Below, one piece after another: positions 10,999-24,593 of a stretch of 64,000 nt of DNA. Each line of letters begins with the position of its first letter. The stretch's first letter is position 1. The position numbers and the translations under genes were made by a program. The notes beneath the pieces are model-generated. The model was given only the letters and a program-made list of their open reading frames with translations. It was not told the origin of the DNA and did no database searches. The stretch is from Phlegmacium glaucopus (Eukaryota > Basidiomycota > Agaricomycetes > Agaricales > Cortinariaceae): the NCBI GenBank assembly GCA_015039465.1, contig MU130532.1:197494-261493 (forward strand), written 5' to 3'.

Positions 10999-13994
10999 AT
11001 GATTGCTCCGTCAAAACCAATAGCTCTTCCCAATTCAAATAATTCACAGCTGGCTTATGCTGAGGGCTGTTCCTACACAGACGACTCTTTCAACCCAGCT
11101 TCTTTTACCCGTCACTTCCTCGGTTCACCCATATCTTGGAGAGCAAGTTCATTTGGTAATAGATTTCCTGCTTCTCCAACAGCTCAACTCCTTAGCGCTA
11201 TAGAGTATGTCTTATACATATCTTATTATTTTAAATACTAACAACATCCGCAGTGGAAAGACTCAAATGGACGACTCGATTCTCAATGCCGTAAACGTAT
11301 TTGAGCGAGAAGGCGAACTTGTACGTTGTCTCTCTCCTTTCTCTCCAAAATGTCCTCATTCGTTCTCACAGTGTCGTAATTACACCTGTTGTAATCTCCA
11401 ACTCAACGATTTACACGCCCTTCTGGAACATTTCGAAGAAGTCCACATCGTAGTCCTAGATCCCACCTCTACTCAACCACAAGCACATATACAAATCCCT
11501 TTTAATCCAACTGTACACCACAATAACAAAAAATCATACGTCTACGACTCTTCAGATGATATGGAACTAGATATTGATCTTGATACTCAACCGATGCCAC
11601 CTCCACCACCTCCGTCGTCAAGACAATCCAGTGTCCAATCATCACCTTCACCACCTGATACCCCTATATCAACCCCTTTATCCAACTATCCATCCCCACA
11701 CGCCCTCATTCCTCATCATCTACCTAATCTCCATCACCTTCACCACCATTCCCAATCTCCTTACATCTCTCAACCACCTTCACCATTGTCAACGATATAT
11801 GACCCAACGACGGCTTCATCCACCCGTCAAAATTCACCTACTTCTACAAATAACCACCTCAACCTCAACTTGAATTTAAACCTCAACCTCGCCTCTCATG
11901 GTTTCTCACGTGCAACTACCAATCTCCCCAACCCGGAAGAAGCGTTCAACCCTTACGCTCGATTTGCTTCAGATTATTCTTCTTCGATGCCTGGGGCTTT
12001 GTTTAATGGAGCTACAGTTGATGAAGCTAGTGCGTTACATGGCGCTACCGCTTGGCAGGTTCAACAGCAGCAGCAACAACAGCAACAGCAACAAACGCAG
12101 GAAGGGTGTGTTCCTCCGGCTTTGTTATTCGCTGGCGGCAGTAGAGTTCCTAGTCCTCCACATAAACATCAAGGTCAACATAGTAAAAACAGTCTCCTCA
12201 AAGCATTATCCACATCCTCTCTTCACCGTCATCACTACCCACAACAGCATCAAAACTCTTCATCCCAACCTACAAGTCCTTCATCAACCACCAATCCCCA
12301 TCCTCCTCACTCCCTTTCACGCCCAGGAAGCTCGTTACTCCTATGCAAACCCTTTCGATGCCCCAAACCGAATTGCAATAAGAGTTATAAACAAGCTAAT
12401 GGATTGAAATATCATATGACTCATGGCAGTTGTAATTTTGCTCCACCAAAGGATTTGGAACATGTTAAGGATTTGTTGGAGAGGAAGAGGCGGGAGCGGG
12501 AGGGGATGAGTGATGAGAATGGCAATGGATTAACCAGAAGTGCTAGTCTAGGAAGCGCCCCTACAGCTGTCCAGCATCATTATGCAAATCACTCGATGAC
12601 AACACCTTCTACGCCTACGGTATCCTCTCATCCTTCTCCTACATCATCAACTCCTTCAACAACTCCACCACCCGCAGCCTCAACTTCCTCAACGCCGTCT
12701 CCCCCTTCTCAATCGCCTCCAATCAAACAAAACGACCGTCTCTCTCCCTCTTCAATCCTAACTTACTCAGACCTATCCAATATCTCTGAACACGACCTAC
12801 GAGAAGTTGAACGCGAAGCAGAGAGGAGGTTAAGACCTTATGCTTGTAGCGTTGGAGAGTGTCAAAGGAGGTTAGGATTTATTGCCTTTTTATTTTTCTC
12901 TATTTTTTTACTGACCTACACTTTTGGAACGCATACATAGGTACAAAAATATGAATGGTTTAAGATATCATTACCAACATTCAGGAGATCATGGTGCCGT
13001 CGGTCTAGCTTTATTGGCTAGTGGTCAACACGAATGTTTGAGTGCTGGGAGGAGGAACGCTGCCGCTGCCTCTGCTTCCAATGGTTCTGGGAGTATCAGT
13101 GTACCTGTGAGCAGAGGTGGTAGTGTTTCGGTTGCGAGTAGTAGGACTGGGACACCTCAACCGCTATCGTTTGGTGTTGGCGTGGATGTCAAACCTGATG
13201 TGGCGGTTTTGGCTGCAGCGGCAATGGGGGTCAAAAACACATCGCCTACGCAGGTCCAGGCGCAGGCACAGGTGCTTCATCAGCTTCAGCTGCAACAGTT
13301 CCAGCAGCAACAGATGCAGATGCGGGACCAACAGCGCCAACAGCAACAGAACCAGCAGGCTCAGAACCAACAAGCCCAACAACAGCAACAAACCCAACAT
13401 CAAAACAATCTCGCAGCGTATCATTATGCGCATATGCAAAGACAGTATCAAGCGCATGTACATGCTGCTCAACAACAGGCTCAGAACCAACAGCAGCAGC
13501 AGCAACCGCCACACCCATCATCACCTACCCACGCAAATCCGACTTCTCCATTAGGTCATAGGCAGAGTCGAAGTCCTCAGACATCTACCTTCCCCCCACC
13601 CTCTTCGATTTCTCCTGGTGCTGCTACTAGCGGTGTTTCCTGTCCTAACGTTAACGGTCCTAAAAGTCTTATACCTATGGACCTTGATCTAGGTATGGGG
13701 TTAGGTATGGGTATGAGCGTTGATATGGGGTTGGGATTGGGGTCTGATGGTCCTGGTACTACCATGAGCTCTAGTTCTGCTGGGATGGGGTTCAGTTCGT
13801 TGGGAATGGGGATGACGTTTGACAATGGGATGGGGATGGGAAGTGGTGGTGATATGAATATGAGTTATGGTATGCATCTTGGAATGGGTGATATGGGAGG
13901 GTTGCATCACCCTTTGAGTCCTGGTGGTCAACACCACCATCACCACCAAACCTACAGTAACGGGGGACAGAATGGGAATGGGATGTCTTCGTGA
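10999..13994 (+). CDS. SFP1: SFP1-like C2H2 zinc-finger transcriptional regulator
   Basis: Join 10999-11204, 11254-12870, 12941-13994 (958 aa). Fungal Sfp1 is a nuclear regulator of ribosomal-protein and ribosome-biogenesis genes downstream of nutrient signalling. The N-terminus carries a TAQLLSAI segment joined across intron 1 to MDDSILNAVNVFEREGEL. A first zinc motif sits at about residues 109-133. Two canonical C2H2 fingers follow: CPKPNC with KQANGLKYHMTHG (from about 438) and ACSVGEC with MNGLRYHYQHSGDHG (from about 600). The last finger is split by intron 2, which restores the frame. Between the fingers lie long Pro/Ser/His-rich stretches. Poly-Gln tracts and a Gly/Met-rich C-terminus look like low-complexity activation regions. 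The start is the first ATG in the open exon. Assignment rests on the paired-finger signature. Confidence 0.88.
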
Positions 13995-16900
13995 TTCTGA
14001 TTTTTTGGCGGTAGTTTTCTTTTTTGGACCTGGGGTTTTGGAGAATGTACGTTTTTCTAAGCAAGCTTGTAATTTCCATTTTATTTATTTCTATTTATCT
14101 AGGTTTTCTCCTGCGAGATTTCTACTTAGCCAACCTACCGCCACAACAAACCGTTTTTCAATCGTTTTCGAAGCTCCTTGACAGTTACTCTTGGCACCCA
14201 TCTCTCGTTTCATGCAAATTTTTGATTCATGCCCGACGAGCAAAACTAAACCAACTTCCACCACTCATGATTCGGCCTTCTTCTTTCATACTCTTTCTTC
14301 GTTCCCTGCCCTGGTTCCGACTCTATCCATCTCTCCCACCACACCTATAGACGGCTACTAAATGCCACAACAAAAGAGGGTTGCAAAAAAGAACAACCTC
14401 CCGTCAAACCCGAAAAAAAGTAATTGTAACTTCATTCCACTTATTTATTTTTCTTACACTCTCTAATTGTAATTATAAAGCTCTGCTTTCCTTCATCGTC
14501 CTTCCATCTCTATTCTCCATCTTTCTCCCTGTCTCTTTTATTCTCTATCTCTAATATTTTTTCCCCTTTGTTTCTTACTACTCTGCTCTGCAGTGTTGTT
14601 GTTGTTTTATATCATTTACGTTTTATTTTCTTCTTTCCTCTTTTCCTCCGTCCTGCTTTTTATCTTGATTTAATATCGTTGATATTAGAATTTCTCTAGG
14701 CGTTTCATTTCGCTTCTCTTGCTTAGACGATGGATGGGTTGGTTAAATAGAAGAGAAGGAAGAAGAGGCATGCAATTAATTGCAAACGAGGACAGGGGTT
14801 TATTTTCCTTGGAGCAAAAAAGTGTTTATGCGAACGCTTTTGAAAAAACAATCGCGGCGAGGCCTATTTCGTTCTACCTACACACGATTATCGGGGTTCT
14901 GCATATGCCCAGTTGGCCAAGCATTGTATATGGAATGCAACCAACCCCTGTATATGCATTAACGGCGTTATCGTCGTCGCTGTTATCATCGCCAACACGA
15001 CCCCCATATAGGCATATATTGCACCATGGCAACCGCAATGAAATCAGTAGCCGCCATACCACCATTGGGCATTCACGCCCCAGGAAAACAAAAGCTAAAA
15101 AGGCCATCTTCTGTTGTTGAATCAACGATATCTTAGAGAAACAAATTCACCAAAGGCTCCGACTCTTCGGAAATCCTCTCTCCTGTTCTCGTCCTCCTCT
15201 CTCTCTATCTCGATCTCTTGCACATGCCTGCCTATCCTTCCCACTCCGACAAAAATAAATTAATACACGCGACCAATTGTAGATTCTGAATCCTTTTTCT
15301 TGTTCATCCCTCATCATCCTGCGATATATTTTTCATTGTCATCACCGTAATCATCCTTTCATCATCATCTGGTCCCTCGGAGAGTGCCCATGTCACACCA
15401 AAAGTAACTTACGATTTCTTCTCAAAAACTATCGAGGAGGCTTCTTACTAAATAATTCTTGTTTTTTGGAGGTCCCTTAGGGATCACAAAATTTCTTGTT
15501 TTTTTTTTGGTTTAGATCTGTACTTGCCTATATACTTTTTTTACTTACTAGTAACTATTCGCTTACTTGTCCATACAAGGTTTGTAATTGAGCAGCGCTT
15601 TATCGATTTCTGTACAATATACAATTGTGTGTATACCTTATCTAGCCTAGATTCCTGTTCAAAGTTTTTCTTGTTACTTCGTTTCGCTTGTTAATCGCCT
15701 GTGAGCGCCCGTTATGTAAATACATATACAACCGTTGATTATGAAATAAAATGACTTAACTACTTCCACTGTTTCTTTCCATCGACTTTGAGAGTAAAAA
15801 TTGCTGAAACACTTTACATACCATTCGTTATTATTCTTTGAAAGCCGACGAGAACAAGACGAGAACTCGGAACTATACTACCATATGGCCCATGATGCAT
15901 CACGGACCGATGTCGCTTATCACGGTCGCCCATCCTTAGCAAGCGGTGACCGGCCCTTTCTATGAAGAATTAGAATCCTCGGATGTGGTAGAGCTATCAG
16001 GTAAATGACATACGAAAGACCAATGCCTGGACTTTCCAAGTTCTCCATGCGCAAATGAAAGTTCCAGGGTGATCGTGAAGAAGGGGACGTTATGCCTTCA
16101 GATCGCTAATCATAATACTATCTATAACAGGGTAATTATGGCACTGTATTGATGTTCCTGTACAGGTTACCAGTGCTGTACAAAAATAAGGATTCAACGG
16201 TTGGACGATTAGCTACCACTTAACTTGAAGATCTGTCGGTGGCAGTTAAATTAAACGTTAGCTTGTTGTAAGATCGCTTGATCGGCAGTGACCGCGGCAA
16301 TGATGATCAAAGGCTAAGAATAGACTTCCGATGTTCCAAGCTAAATGTCTATCATTACTCGACTCTGGGCTGGGAGGCCGGAATGACGTTAAACTTGCAT
16401 TCTCATGTCAGATTTCGAAGGTTCATGCCAGTAACTGCAATCCAATGATATCATTACAAGTAAGCTAACTAGCGTTTTAGATGATTTCTTCAGAGCTTCT
16501 GAACTCCTGCTTCATGTCGGTATATCATTTCTCGAAGGTTCAAGTCGAATTCACTATCCAATAGCCAAATTCCAGTTCTCACGAATAGAGTCAATTTAAG
16601 ATTGAAAGGGCTTAAGTCCTCGAAATAACCCATTCAGTCCCCCGGTCATTCGGACAATATCAAGTTCATGCTATGTTGGCATCAAATATCAGACTTTTGG
16701 GGATCAGCACGCTTCAACAGGATGTTCAGACCCCGAAAATAAGTCCTATTATGTGACTATTCGAAGAACATCATTCAATTCAATTGTACATGCACCAAGA
16801 AACGAGGGCTGATATGACATTGCTTCCGCACGCGACGGTAGAATAGTAAGGCGTACGCACGCCTTGTACGCACGCCTTGTACACGAAGTGGTGTCATTTG

Positions 16901-18430
16901 TATACATGCGCTCGGAGGATTACCCGCTGAGCAAGACATGGGAACTAAGCCACGGTCATGGTGCATGACATTGGTGAGGTAAATCCTGGGCCGCCGGTGG
17001 ATGCAGTATACAAGAAAAGCTCCTTACCGTGCATAGTCAAGGAGCAACGGACCGGAAATGAGTGAGACCGATGGGCGCGTCCTTGCGTGTGACCGTATAG
17101 AAAAAATCTACAGAACAACCATCTGGGTCCTGGGAATCGAATCGAATCCCCCGAGATACGACAAGCAAATAGGAACCCGAAGTGAATGCCTAGGTGTCGA
17201 CCTAGAAGTGATAAATATGGTGTTAACGTTAATCCCTGAGGTGGCGGTTAAGTCATGATTGTGGCGTTAACGTAGAGTTAACAGAATGTTGGTGTTTTTG
17301 TGTAGTTCCTAAGGGATTTGAATCTGTCAACAGCCAAACATCCGGCGGTAAGGTAAGCTACGTGACGCCGCGTGAAAAACATATTTCACAACCCTCTGGC
17401 TTGCCCCAAAACCGCTTCCACATAATTGGGAGAAGTACTGGCTTTGTCTTAAATTAACAGAACACGTTGTACACGAATCGCATCACGCAGAAGTTGCCAA
17501 GACCATCAAAAGTCATACATGACAGAGGACTGGTGTGAGAACTTGTCTGTAATCCGCCGAAGGCATCGGTGAGCTGGTCTTGATACTGGCGTGTACCGTA
17601 CAATACTGACCGGTAGCCAAAATAAAAGACGAGATGATGAATGGAAAGAAACCCACGGCTATCTGAGCGGCGGAAGGGCGTATCACTATCAGTAAACGGC
17701 ATTAAACAGTGGAAGCTGATCTGCGAATTTAATAGATAATATTGGGTCAGAATTGTTCAGGTTGCCATGTCATAAGGTGACTTTGTTCTCCATAGCTCAC
17801 AACATATCAGAGAGCTTTGAGCACCTAGGCATTGAGATGGAGACTCAGTCTGAAGGATGCTTTTGTAGTGTAGCGTAGATTCTTGTGACTATTCAGCAAA
17901 GGCTGGGTGATGCCGCGCAAGATGAATCCAATCAGTGAGTCTCGGTGAGTCGAGAAAAGTGCAAGGCAATGATGTGTATTGGAATTTCTGGTGGGCATCC
18001 GTACGACCTGAAGAACTCAGGATTGAGTGTGGCGTCTTCTGCAAAGTGACTCTAGCTGGTCCCTGGGCCGCTCGTAGTGAAAAAAGGTTGCCCAGTGGAT
18101 AAAGTTGAGTTTGCCTGCATTCACAGTGCAATCACAGCCTATCGTTCAAACTTCAAGCTTCAAGCTCAAAGCTGATTCATGAGTAAGTGCCACAACGGTC
18201 GGCAAACTGCAGCATTCCGTCCGAGGAAGACTATGATAGTCGGTGTCTCGAGCAGAGGTCTTTATGTATGACTAAGCGGCCAAGGTCCTCACAGTGCTGC
18301 ATTTACCGCTCTCTTCATCTTCACGACGAGATATTAAGTACCGCAAGCCTAGGGAGACAGTGAGTGATGACCAGGGACTATTTACAACAATGGAAGTTCC
18401 CTCTGATATTTCTTTAGCGCATAATCAACA
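13995..18430. other. Gene-free stretch, about 4.4 kb
   Basis: The first 1.7 kb after the SFP1-like stop is strongly pyrimidine-rich and may hold a long 3' untranslated region. The remainder up to ATG7 has only scattered short frames without splice-consistent continuation. A short tandem repeat (GTACGCACGCCTT, about two copies) lies at about 16852-16880. I see no gene. Confidence 0.5.
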
Positions 18431-21092
18431 ATGCCGATCGTCCAATTTACCCCGTTCTCCTCCCTTATCCAACCATCACTCTGGCACAAACTCACTGACC
18501 TTAAGATCGATGTGCTTCAATTATCAGACGCAGCAGTGCCCGTATCAGGATCGTACTCGATAGGTAGAACAGTTAAAGATCGCGAAACAGGACAAGAGAT
18601 TGCGTTAGGATGTAATCTAACAGTGGGGGCGGAATCGTTTGATGAATCATACAAGTAAGTCTCGAGTACAAATACTCATATTTCTAGCTTATTGTGCCAT
18701 GTGCCATAGGAGTCCATCCGGCTCTGTATCAATCTTAGGCACCCTGAAGAACTATAACACGATAGAAGAATTCAAAGCGGCAGATAAAACTTCTTTATTT
18801 AATGAGGAAGCTCAGGCGGCACGTTGAACGCGTTTCAAACGGAGGTCAACTCTCTCATATTCTCTATAGATCTGGGATAAAGCCATCAAGACGCGTGATA
18901 CGTCTCAGCTCAACCGTTTCCTCCTCATCACGTTTGCGGATCTCAAAAAATATAAGTACTACTACTGGTTTGCATTCCCTGCGTTCGTCTCGAAACCTGC
19001 GTGGGAGATCCGCGAAGAGGGCTGGGCTAACGTAACGCAGCAGTTTGATACGGACTCGGTAAGGATTCTCCTCTTATGAGTTCAATAATGCGTAATAACG
19101 AAAGTTCGCCAGCTATCTATTATTCATGCTCAGCTACGCCAACACGAAACGCATCTTCCCTACTTTATTGTGCGAAAAGATACGTCAGGGACTGTTTCTC
19201 TCGCTCCTGTTGAGGACTTTGAATCATTTTTCGCATCAACCCCTCCTGAAGCAGTGAGTATTCCAAGCCTACATAAGTCTGCAACTTGCTTATAACTATC
19301 TCCGAAGCAAATTGTCGGGTTTGTTGATCCCTCTGCCGATCCATCCAATCCGGGATGGCCCCTTCGCAATCTCCTGGCATACCTTCGGACCTTATACCCA
19401 TCCACGACATCAACTGTTCGTATCCTCCGTTGGCGTGATTCAGAAATTGCTCCGTCGAATGCTACATGGAAAAGCCAAATTGGAACTCTTTACCTTGCTA
19501 CTACCGAGTCTGCAGCAGTAGACCCACAGAGTCGTCCTTCTGCGGTTGGTTGGGAGAAGAACCCCCAAGGCAAACTTGGCCCTAGGTTGGCCGATCTTGC
19601 ACCCATGATGGATCCTACGCGATTAGCGGCTCAGGCTGTAGATCTGAATCTTAAACTCATGCGATGGCGCATCCTGCCCTCACTTGAGTTGGATAAAATT
19701 TCTTCGACACGGTGCCTCTTGTTAGGAGCCGGTACGCTTGGATGTTATGTAGCTCGGGCTCTGATGGTATATACGCTTCGTATCCGTTTTCGTTCACATA
19801 CCTGATTTCTCTTCAACAGGGATGGGGAGTGCGGACGATCACCTTTGTTGACTCTGCTAAGGTCTCGTTCTCGAATCCTGTGCGTCAGCCTCTTTTCGAG
19901 TTCGAGGATTGCCTGGACGGGGGGAAACCTAAAGCAGAATGTGCTGCTGCCAGCTTGACAAGAATATTTCCTGGAATTGTGAGTTCGTGATGATCGTCAA
20001 TTCCAAAGGCCGTTGCTTACAAGTTATAGAACGCAACTGGCCATGCTATTTCCATACCTATGCCTGGTCATCCAATACCGTCAAACGATGCTGCCCTATC
20101 TCAAGCTAAAGCCGATGTTGAAAAATTAGAGAAATTGTTTGATGAACATGATGCCGTCTTCCTTCTAATGGATTCCAGGGAGAGTAGGTGGCTACCCACC
20201 GTACTTGGAGCTGCTAAAGGCAAAGTGCGTCCAATTCTGCCTAAGAAAGCTTGCAAATGGAATTGACACGATTTGCCTTTTCATAGATTGTCCTCAACGC
20301 TGCCTTGGGTTTCGATACCTTCCTCGTTATGAGACATGGCGCTCGAGCTTCTACCTTATCCACGGGACACAACGGAAAGCCGCATCAGAAGTTGGGATGT
20401 TACTATTGCAACGACATAGTTGCTCCTGCTGATGTTTGCATATTCCTCCGCTGTCTTCACTTACGGTGCCTGACAATTAATCTTTAGTCTCTGACTGACC
20501 GTACCCTGGATCAAATGTGCACTGTCACCAGACCTGGTTTGGCACCAATAGCAGGAGCCACAGCAGTCGAGCTTCTAGCTTCGATGCTTCAACATCCAGA
20601 TGGGTATGCTCTTTTTTCTTTGCGTCTCACTGATCCTTCACATATACTCACGTCCCGTTCAACCACAGGCTGTACGCACCTGCACCTCCTCCAAATACGT
20701 CCAACACAAACTCGAATTCAGAAGAGGAGGGTATCAGCAGCGTCCTTGGGTTAGTCCCTCATCAACTGCGGGGGTTCTTGGGTCAGTTCAGAACTATGCC
20801 TCTGGTCGGAGCGGCGTATGACAGATGCACTGGCTGTAGCGAAGCGGTGCGCTCTCCTCCTTGTTTCTCCTCTTCCCCTGATGTTATGAGTGATTTTGGC
20901 TTTTCTTTCCATCTCATATTACAGGTTCTCAAAGCGTACGAAACACAAGGTTTTTCTATGCTGCTCCAAGCATTCAATGACACAAAGTACCTGGAGAAGT
21001 TGACGGGGCTTGACAAACTTTTCGATGAGGGTGAGGCGGCTCTGGAGAGTGTCGATTGGGATGATGATGAAGCTGGAGATGATGATTTTTGA
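18431..21092 (+). CDS. ATG7: Atg7, E1-like enzyme of autophagy conjugation
   Basis: Join 18431-18654, 18710-18818, 18870-19058, 19134-19253, 19308-19766, 19820-19978, 20030-20224, 20287-20433, 20488-20603, 20669-20846, 20925-21092 (687 aa, normal for the family). Atg7 activates Atg8 and Atg12 by adenylation and thioester transfer in the cytosol. The N-terminal Atg7 domain includes [20 protein letters not shown]. The adenylation fold has GAGTLG at about 354-359. The catalytic Cys is about residue 545 in [10 protein letters not shown]. Zinc-binding pairs CYYC (523, 526) and CTGC (626, 629) are present. The C-terminus is acidic. Ten introns of 50-80 bp all keep phase. Intron 2 (18819-18869) uses a GC donor, because the GT four bases downstream breaks the frame. 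Confidence 0.96.
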
Positions 21093-21384
21093 TTCACATG
21101 TTCAAGTTGTGTCATTTTAGGTACTACTGAGGTAGAATTTTGTTGATTTGTATTCTTATTTCTTGTATTCAACAGAGTTCAATATATCCGTGATAATCAG
21201 GTCTGGATGATCGTTAAAAGTATATTTCTATTTGTAGGACCCATCATTTAGCTTTCAACCATTCCATGACCGTTGATGTTGACTACTTACTATGTAGTAT
21301 TCAACTTGGCCCCACCCACATCAAACTGGACGGTAGTTCTACATTGAACACCTTATACTTATCCCGAACCTATTAAATCAGATC

Positions 21385-21892
21385 ATGGAGGTTCAACCTA
21401 AGGTCGAAGAGTTGGTACTAGCTGAAGAACAATTTGACGACCACTTCGATGGCAGTTTTCATTCAGACCCTGACTCGGAAGGATTCAGACGCATTCAAAA
21501 TTCGGGACGGTCTTCCACTCTATGAATAAAGCTCTTATAAACGGCGCAGAAATTACTTATTAGGCTGTTATAAGTATAGCTATTTTCTGTTGATTTTCTG
21601 AGCCTCTAACACTCAGTTCCAGATATGGTTTCACGATCCGGAAATCAGCTTAGAAGTGGAATATCGACGAGGTAGCGTATTATTTATGCCACCCATTATC
21701 GTATTATGTAAAGTCTGACAAGAGTTATTAGATGTAGCTTGGCCCGAGGAGGCAAGGTCAAAGGGTGAATTAGAATAATCCTCGGGCTGTGTCTAATTTT
21801 TTGCCCAGCGGTCCACCTGTGTCATCGACTTGGCTCATAATGCCATTCAATGGGTCGAAGACTTAGTTGACAAATGGGGCTGGTCCTTATAA
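21385..21892 (+). CDS. Possible small spliced gene, unidentified
   Basis: Three coding-looking stretches lie in order: an acidic frame from the ATG at 21385, a frame beginning FQIWFHDPEISLEVEYRRG after a plausible CAG acceptor near 21614, and a frame RSTCVIDLAHNAIQWVEDL ending in TAA at 21890-21892 after another acceptor. I could not find donors that keep phase through all three, so the model is incomplete. It may be a small real gene, a gene with an indel, or a decaying remnant. No family recognised. Confidence 0.25.
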
Positions 21893-22239
21893 AGAACGAA
21901 ACCTTGCCTGCCCTAACCTTTATATTTATTTGGACTGATGTGCTATGTACAGCCTCAAGGTAATGACCAGAAGTTTCAACAATACTCCTAACTTATTATG
22001 TAATAAAAGCAAAAAATCTCCAAATGATCAAAACACCTCTTTAGCGTCATACCATACTATCCCTGGTCAAACTTGGCCAGACTCGGGCCAGACCGTTATA
22101 CTCGGAGCGCCAGCTTCACTACAACAAGCTAGTCTCATTCATTTAAACTTTATGTGAAACAGACATAAACAAATGTATGACATTCTCAGTGGTATGAGGT
22201 GGTATTGCCACGACTACAACCTGTACAAGGCGTTGATTC

Positions 22240-24260
22240 ATGGTTCTCAATATCTTCCAAGAAGCATCACTTCCGTTGTCAGTCTGCCGTCCTCCGGCCG
22301 GAGACGTCCTCTGCGCCTTTCTAACAAACATCCCACCTCCAGTCCAAGTTGGCTTTGGTGGCCTTTTGATCTGGCTGCTTGTTGTTCGAGCTTTCCGTTG
22401 GAAGCGCTATAATGCCATCCACCGACAATACCAAGCCAAGTATGACGAGAGGACAATGACCGCAGAAGAAGCCCAGGTGGTCATGAAGGTCTCGATAATG
22501 TACGACATGCCTCTCTTGTTGAATTATTCGTTGGCATTCGCTCTTTTCAAGACATATGCCATTGTGAGTGGCTTTCGGTCAGGTTTTGGCCTCCAGGACC
22601 TGTACCACTTTCTTTCTGCTTGAATCGTTGACTAAGCATGATTCTTTGTATTAGCCTTCTATTTCAGAATTGCTTGCCGCCACCAAAGAGTTGAAGTCCA
22701 AGGAAACCGTATCGAGGCGTTATGCAGATGTATGTTCAATTTGAATATTTATATCAAGCTACACACTCAGGTTATTGCCACAGACTGAACTCCTCATTGG
22801 TGAATATGCCCCCCGCGTTCTATTTATATCTCGAATTCTGATTCTCAATGACTAACTGATTTGCTGTTTAGCAACCTTTGTTGGATGTCCCATATCTGGC
22901 TTCCTTGATCCTTCATTTGCTGCGAACAATAAGGGACCCGATGCACAATCCGCTGATGATCCACGAGCTATGATTGCGCTTGCGAGGGTTAATTGGCTGC
23001 ATTCTAAATATAAAATCGTATGTATAACTTTGCTTCACCAAACAGTGGCGCAATTATATATCTTGTGTCCTAGTCCAACGATGATTTCCTCTATACCCTT
23101 ACACTTTTTGTGCTGGAGCCTGGGGTAAGTACCTCATATAATTACAGCTTTTTTCTAAAAAAACAGAATCTAATTAAATTGTTAGGTTTGGGCTGAACGG
23201 TATGGATGGCGTCCTCTCTCGCAACTTGAAAAATATGCCTTCTACGTTTTTTGGGTTGAAATTGGCAAGAAGATGGGAATAGAAGAGATTCCCGAATCCC
23301 TTGAGGAATTGATTGCATTCAGCAAGGCGAGTTGTCCAGCGAAGTTCTTGACAGTTTCTAATGACTATTCCAGGAATACGAAGAAAGATGCATGGTCCCA
23401 GCTCCTACAAATGCAGAGATTGCTGCTTACACAATTGACGAGCTATTGTCTGCTGCACCCGAGGCTTTAGGTATAAAAACGTTTGCTCAACGGATCACAA
23501 TTTGTCTCCTAGATGATGTTGTGCGGGTTTCTATGATGTTCGTAAACCCATTTCTCACCCGGACCGTGACGTCTCGATATTAAACAACACCCTAGGCAAC
23601 CAGAACAACCATGGTATATGCATGCTTTGATGAAGTCCGTAATGTCCACTATTGCCTTCGTTCAGCGTTGGCTGCTCCTTCCTCGGCTATCTTTCCGTTT
23701 CCCTGTGGACGTTCGACTACCTGATGTTAACGCCGATGCCAGTTGTCCTCGTCTTTATCCCATGAAGTGAGATTTTGTTCTTTTTCAAAGTTATTGGCTT
23801 GATAATATCATGCTACTCTGCAGATGGCAAGCTCGGCCATGGTACAAGCCTGAATCGACCGGTCTCGGATATTATAGGGACAAGTTCCTCGTCTTCATCG
23901 GGTGGCATACTGAAATGCCTGGGCCCCAGTAAGTTAACTTATATCCCTACCTCTTGATTTTTGCACTAGATTTACATATTTCTTGATAGCCTGAGAAGCG
24001 CTGGATATCGTCTCGAAGAAATGGTCTGTGGATTTGTATCTTATGCACATATCTTTTTTCTGACGAATTGTACCTTATCAGGGTCCCTTGAGATTCGAAG
24101 ATGGTGCGTTTTAGGAATTCTTTTTTTTTCTAATCCCATCTTGATAACCTTTTTGTTAGATGGACATGAAGAAGTGATGCAACAAGCTGCCAAGCTTCAC
24201 GGGTGCCCAGTAACCGGGCCATGGTCTCTGGCAGGAAGGATTCACACATCCCAGGACTGA
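22240..24260 (+). CDS. mpaB-type ER-bound oxygenase (DUF2236 family)
   Basis: Join 22240-22563, 22655-22729, 22784-22799, 22872-23017, 23074-23124, 23186-23326, 23374-23537, 23596-23766, 23824-23928, 23990-24023, 24082-24103, 24160-24260 (449 aa). The family contains fungal MpaB, a membrane-bound oxygenase of mycophenolic acid synthesis, and rubber oxygenase-like catalytic domains. The N-terminal hydrophobic segment (about residues 36-52) fits an ER anchor. Family-like blocks include YDMPLLLNYSLAFALF, DPRAMIALARVNWLHSKY, DDFLYTLTLF and the distal GWHTEMPGP. There are 12 exons, including a 16 nt one (22784-22799) fixed by frame on both sides. The intron at 23327-23373 has a GC donor (AAG|GCGAGT). 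No biosynthetic cluster surrounds it, so the substrate is unknown. Confidence 0.85.
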
Positions 24261-24593
24261 TAATGTTAAACCTTAAACCCTTGGTCCATTCTACTTGTAT
24301 TTAACCTCATCTCATTTGCACTAACTATTGAAAGACGAGTTGCTTATGAGCCTGCTGCGGTCTGAATGGCTTTATCAACTGCGAGTCGCATAGATAGTCA
24401 TCACTGAACCTGATAAATATATATCTACCTGAGGCCTGCACTGATTTCAAGTCCAAAATTTCAAATCCAATGTGGGCGGTGATACTTGATGTTGGTGGCA
24501 GTGTCACTGCCAATCACATTGTCCGTACCTTCTGACGACCTCTTTAATACTTCATGTTATGAACCTTGACACCAGCCTATACCCCTTTTGATT

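Noticed and set aside
13164..13949. Leu-rich and other frames antisense to the SFP1-like gene
   Set aside because: They are shadows of poly-Gln and Gly/Met-rich coding sequence on the plus strand.
17100..17190. Possible tRNA-like box with GATTCGATTCC on the minus strand
   Set aside because: The T-arm stem does not pair and no acceptor or anticodon arm could be drawn.
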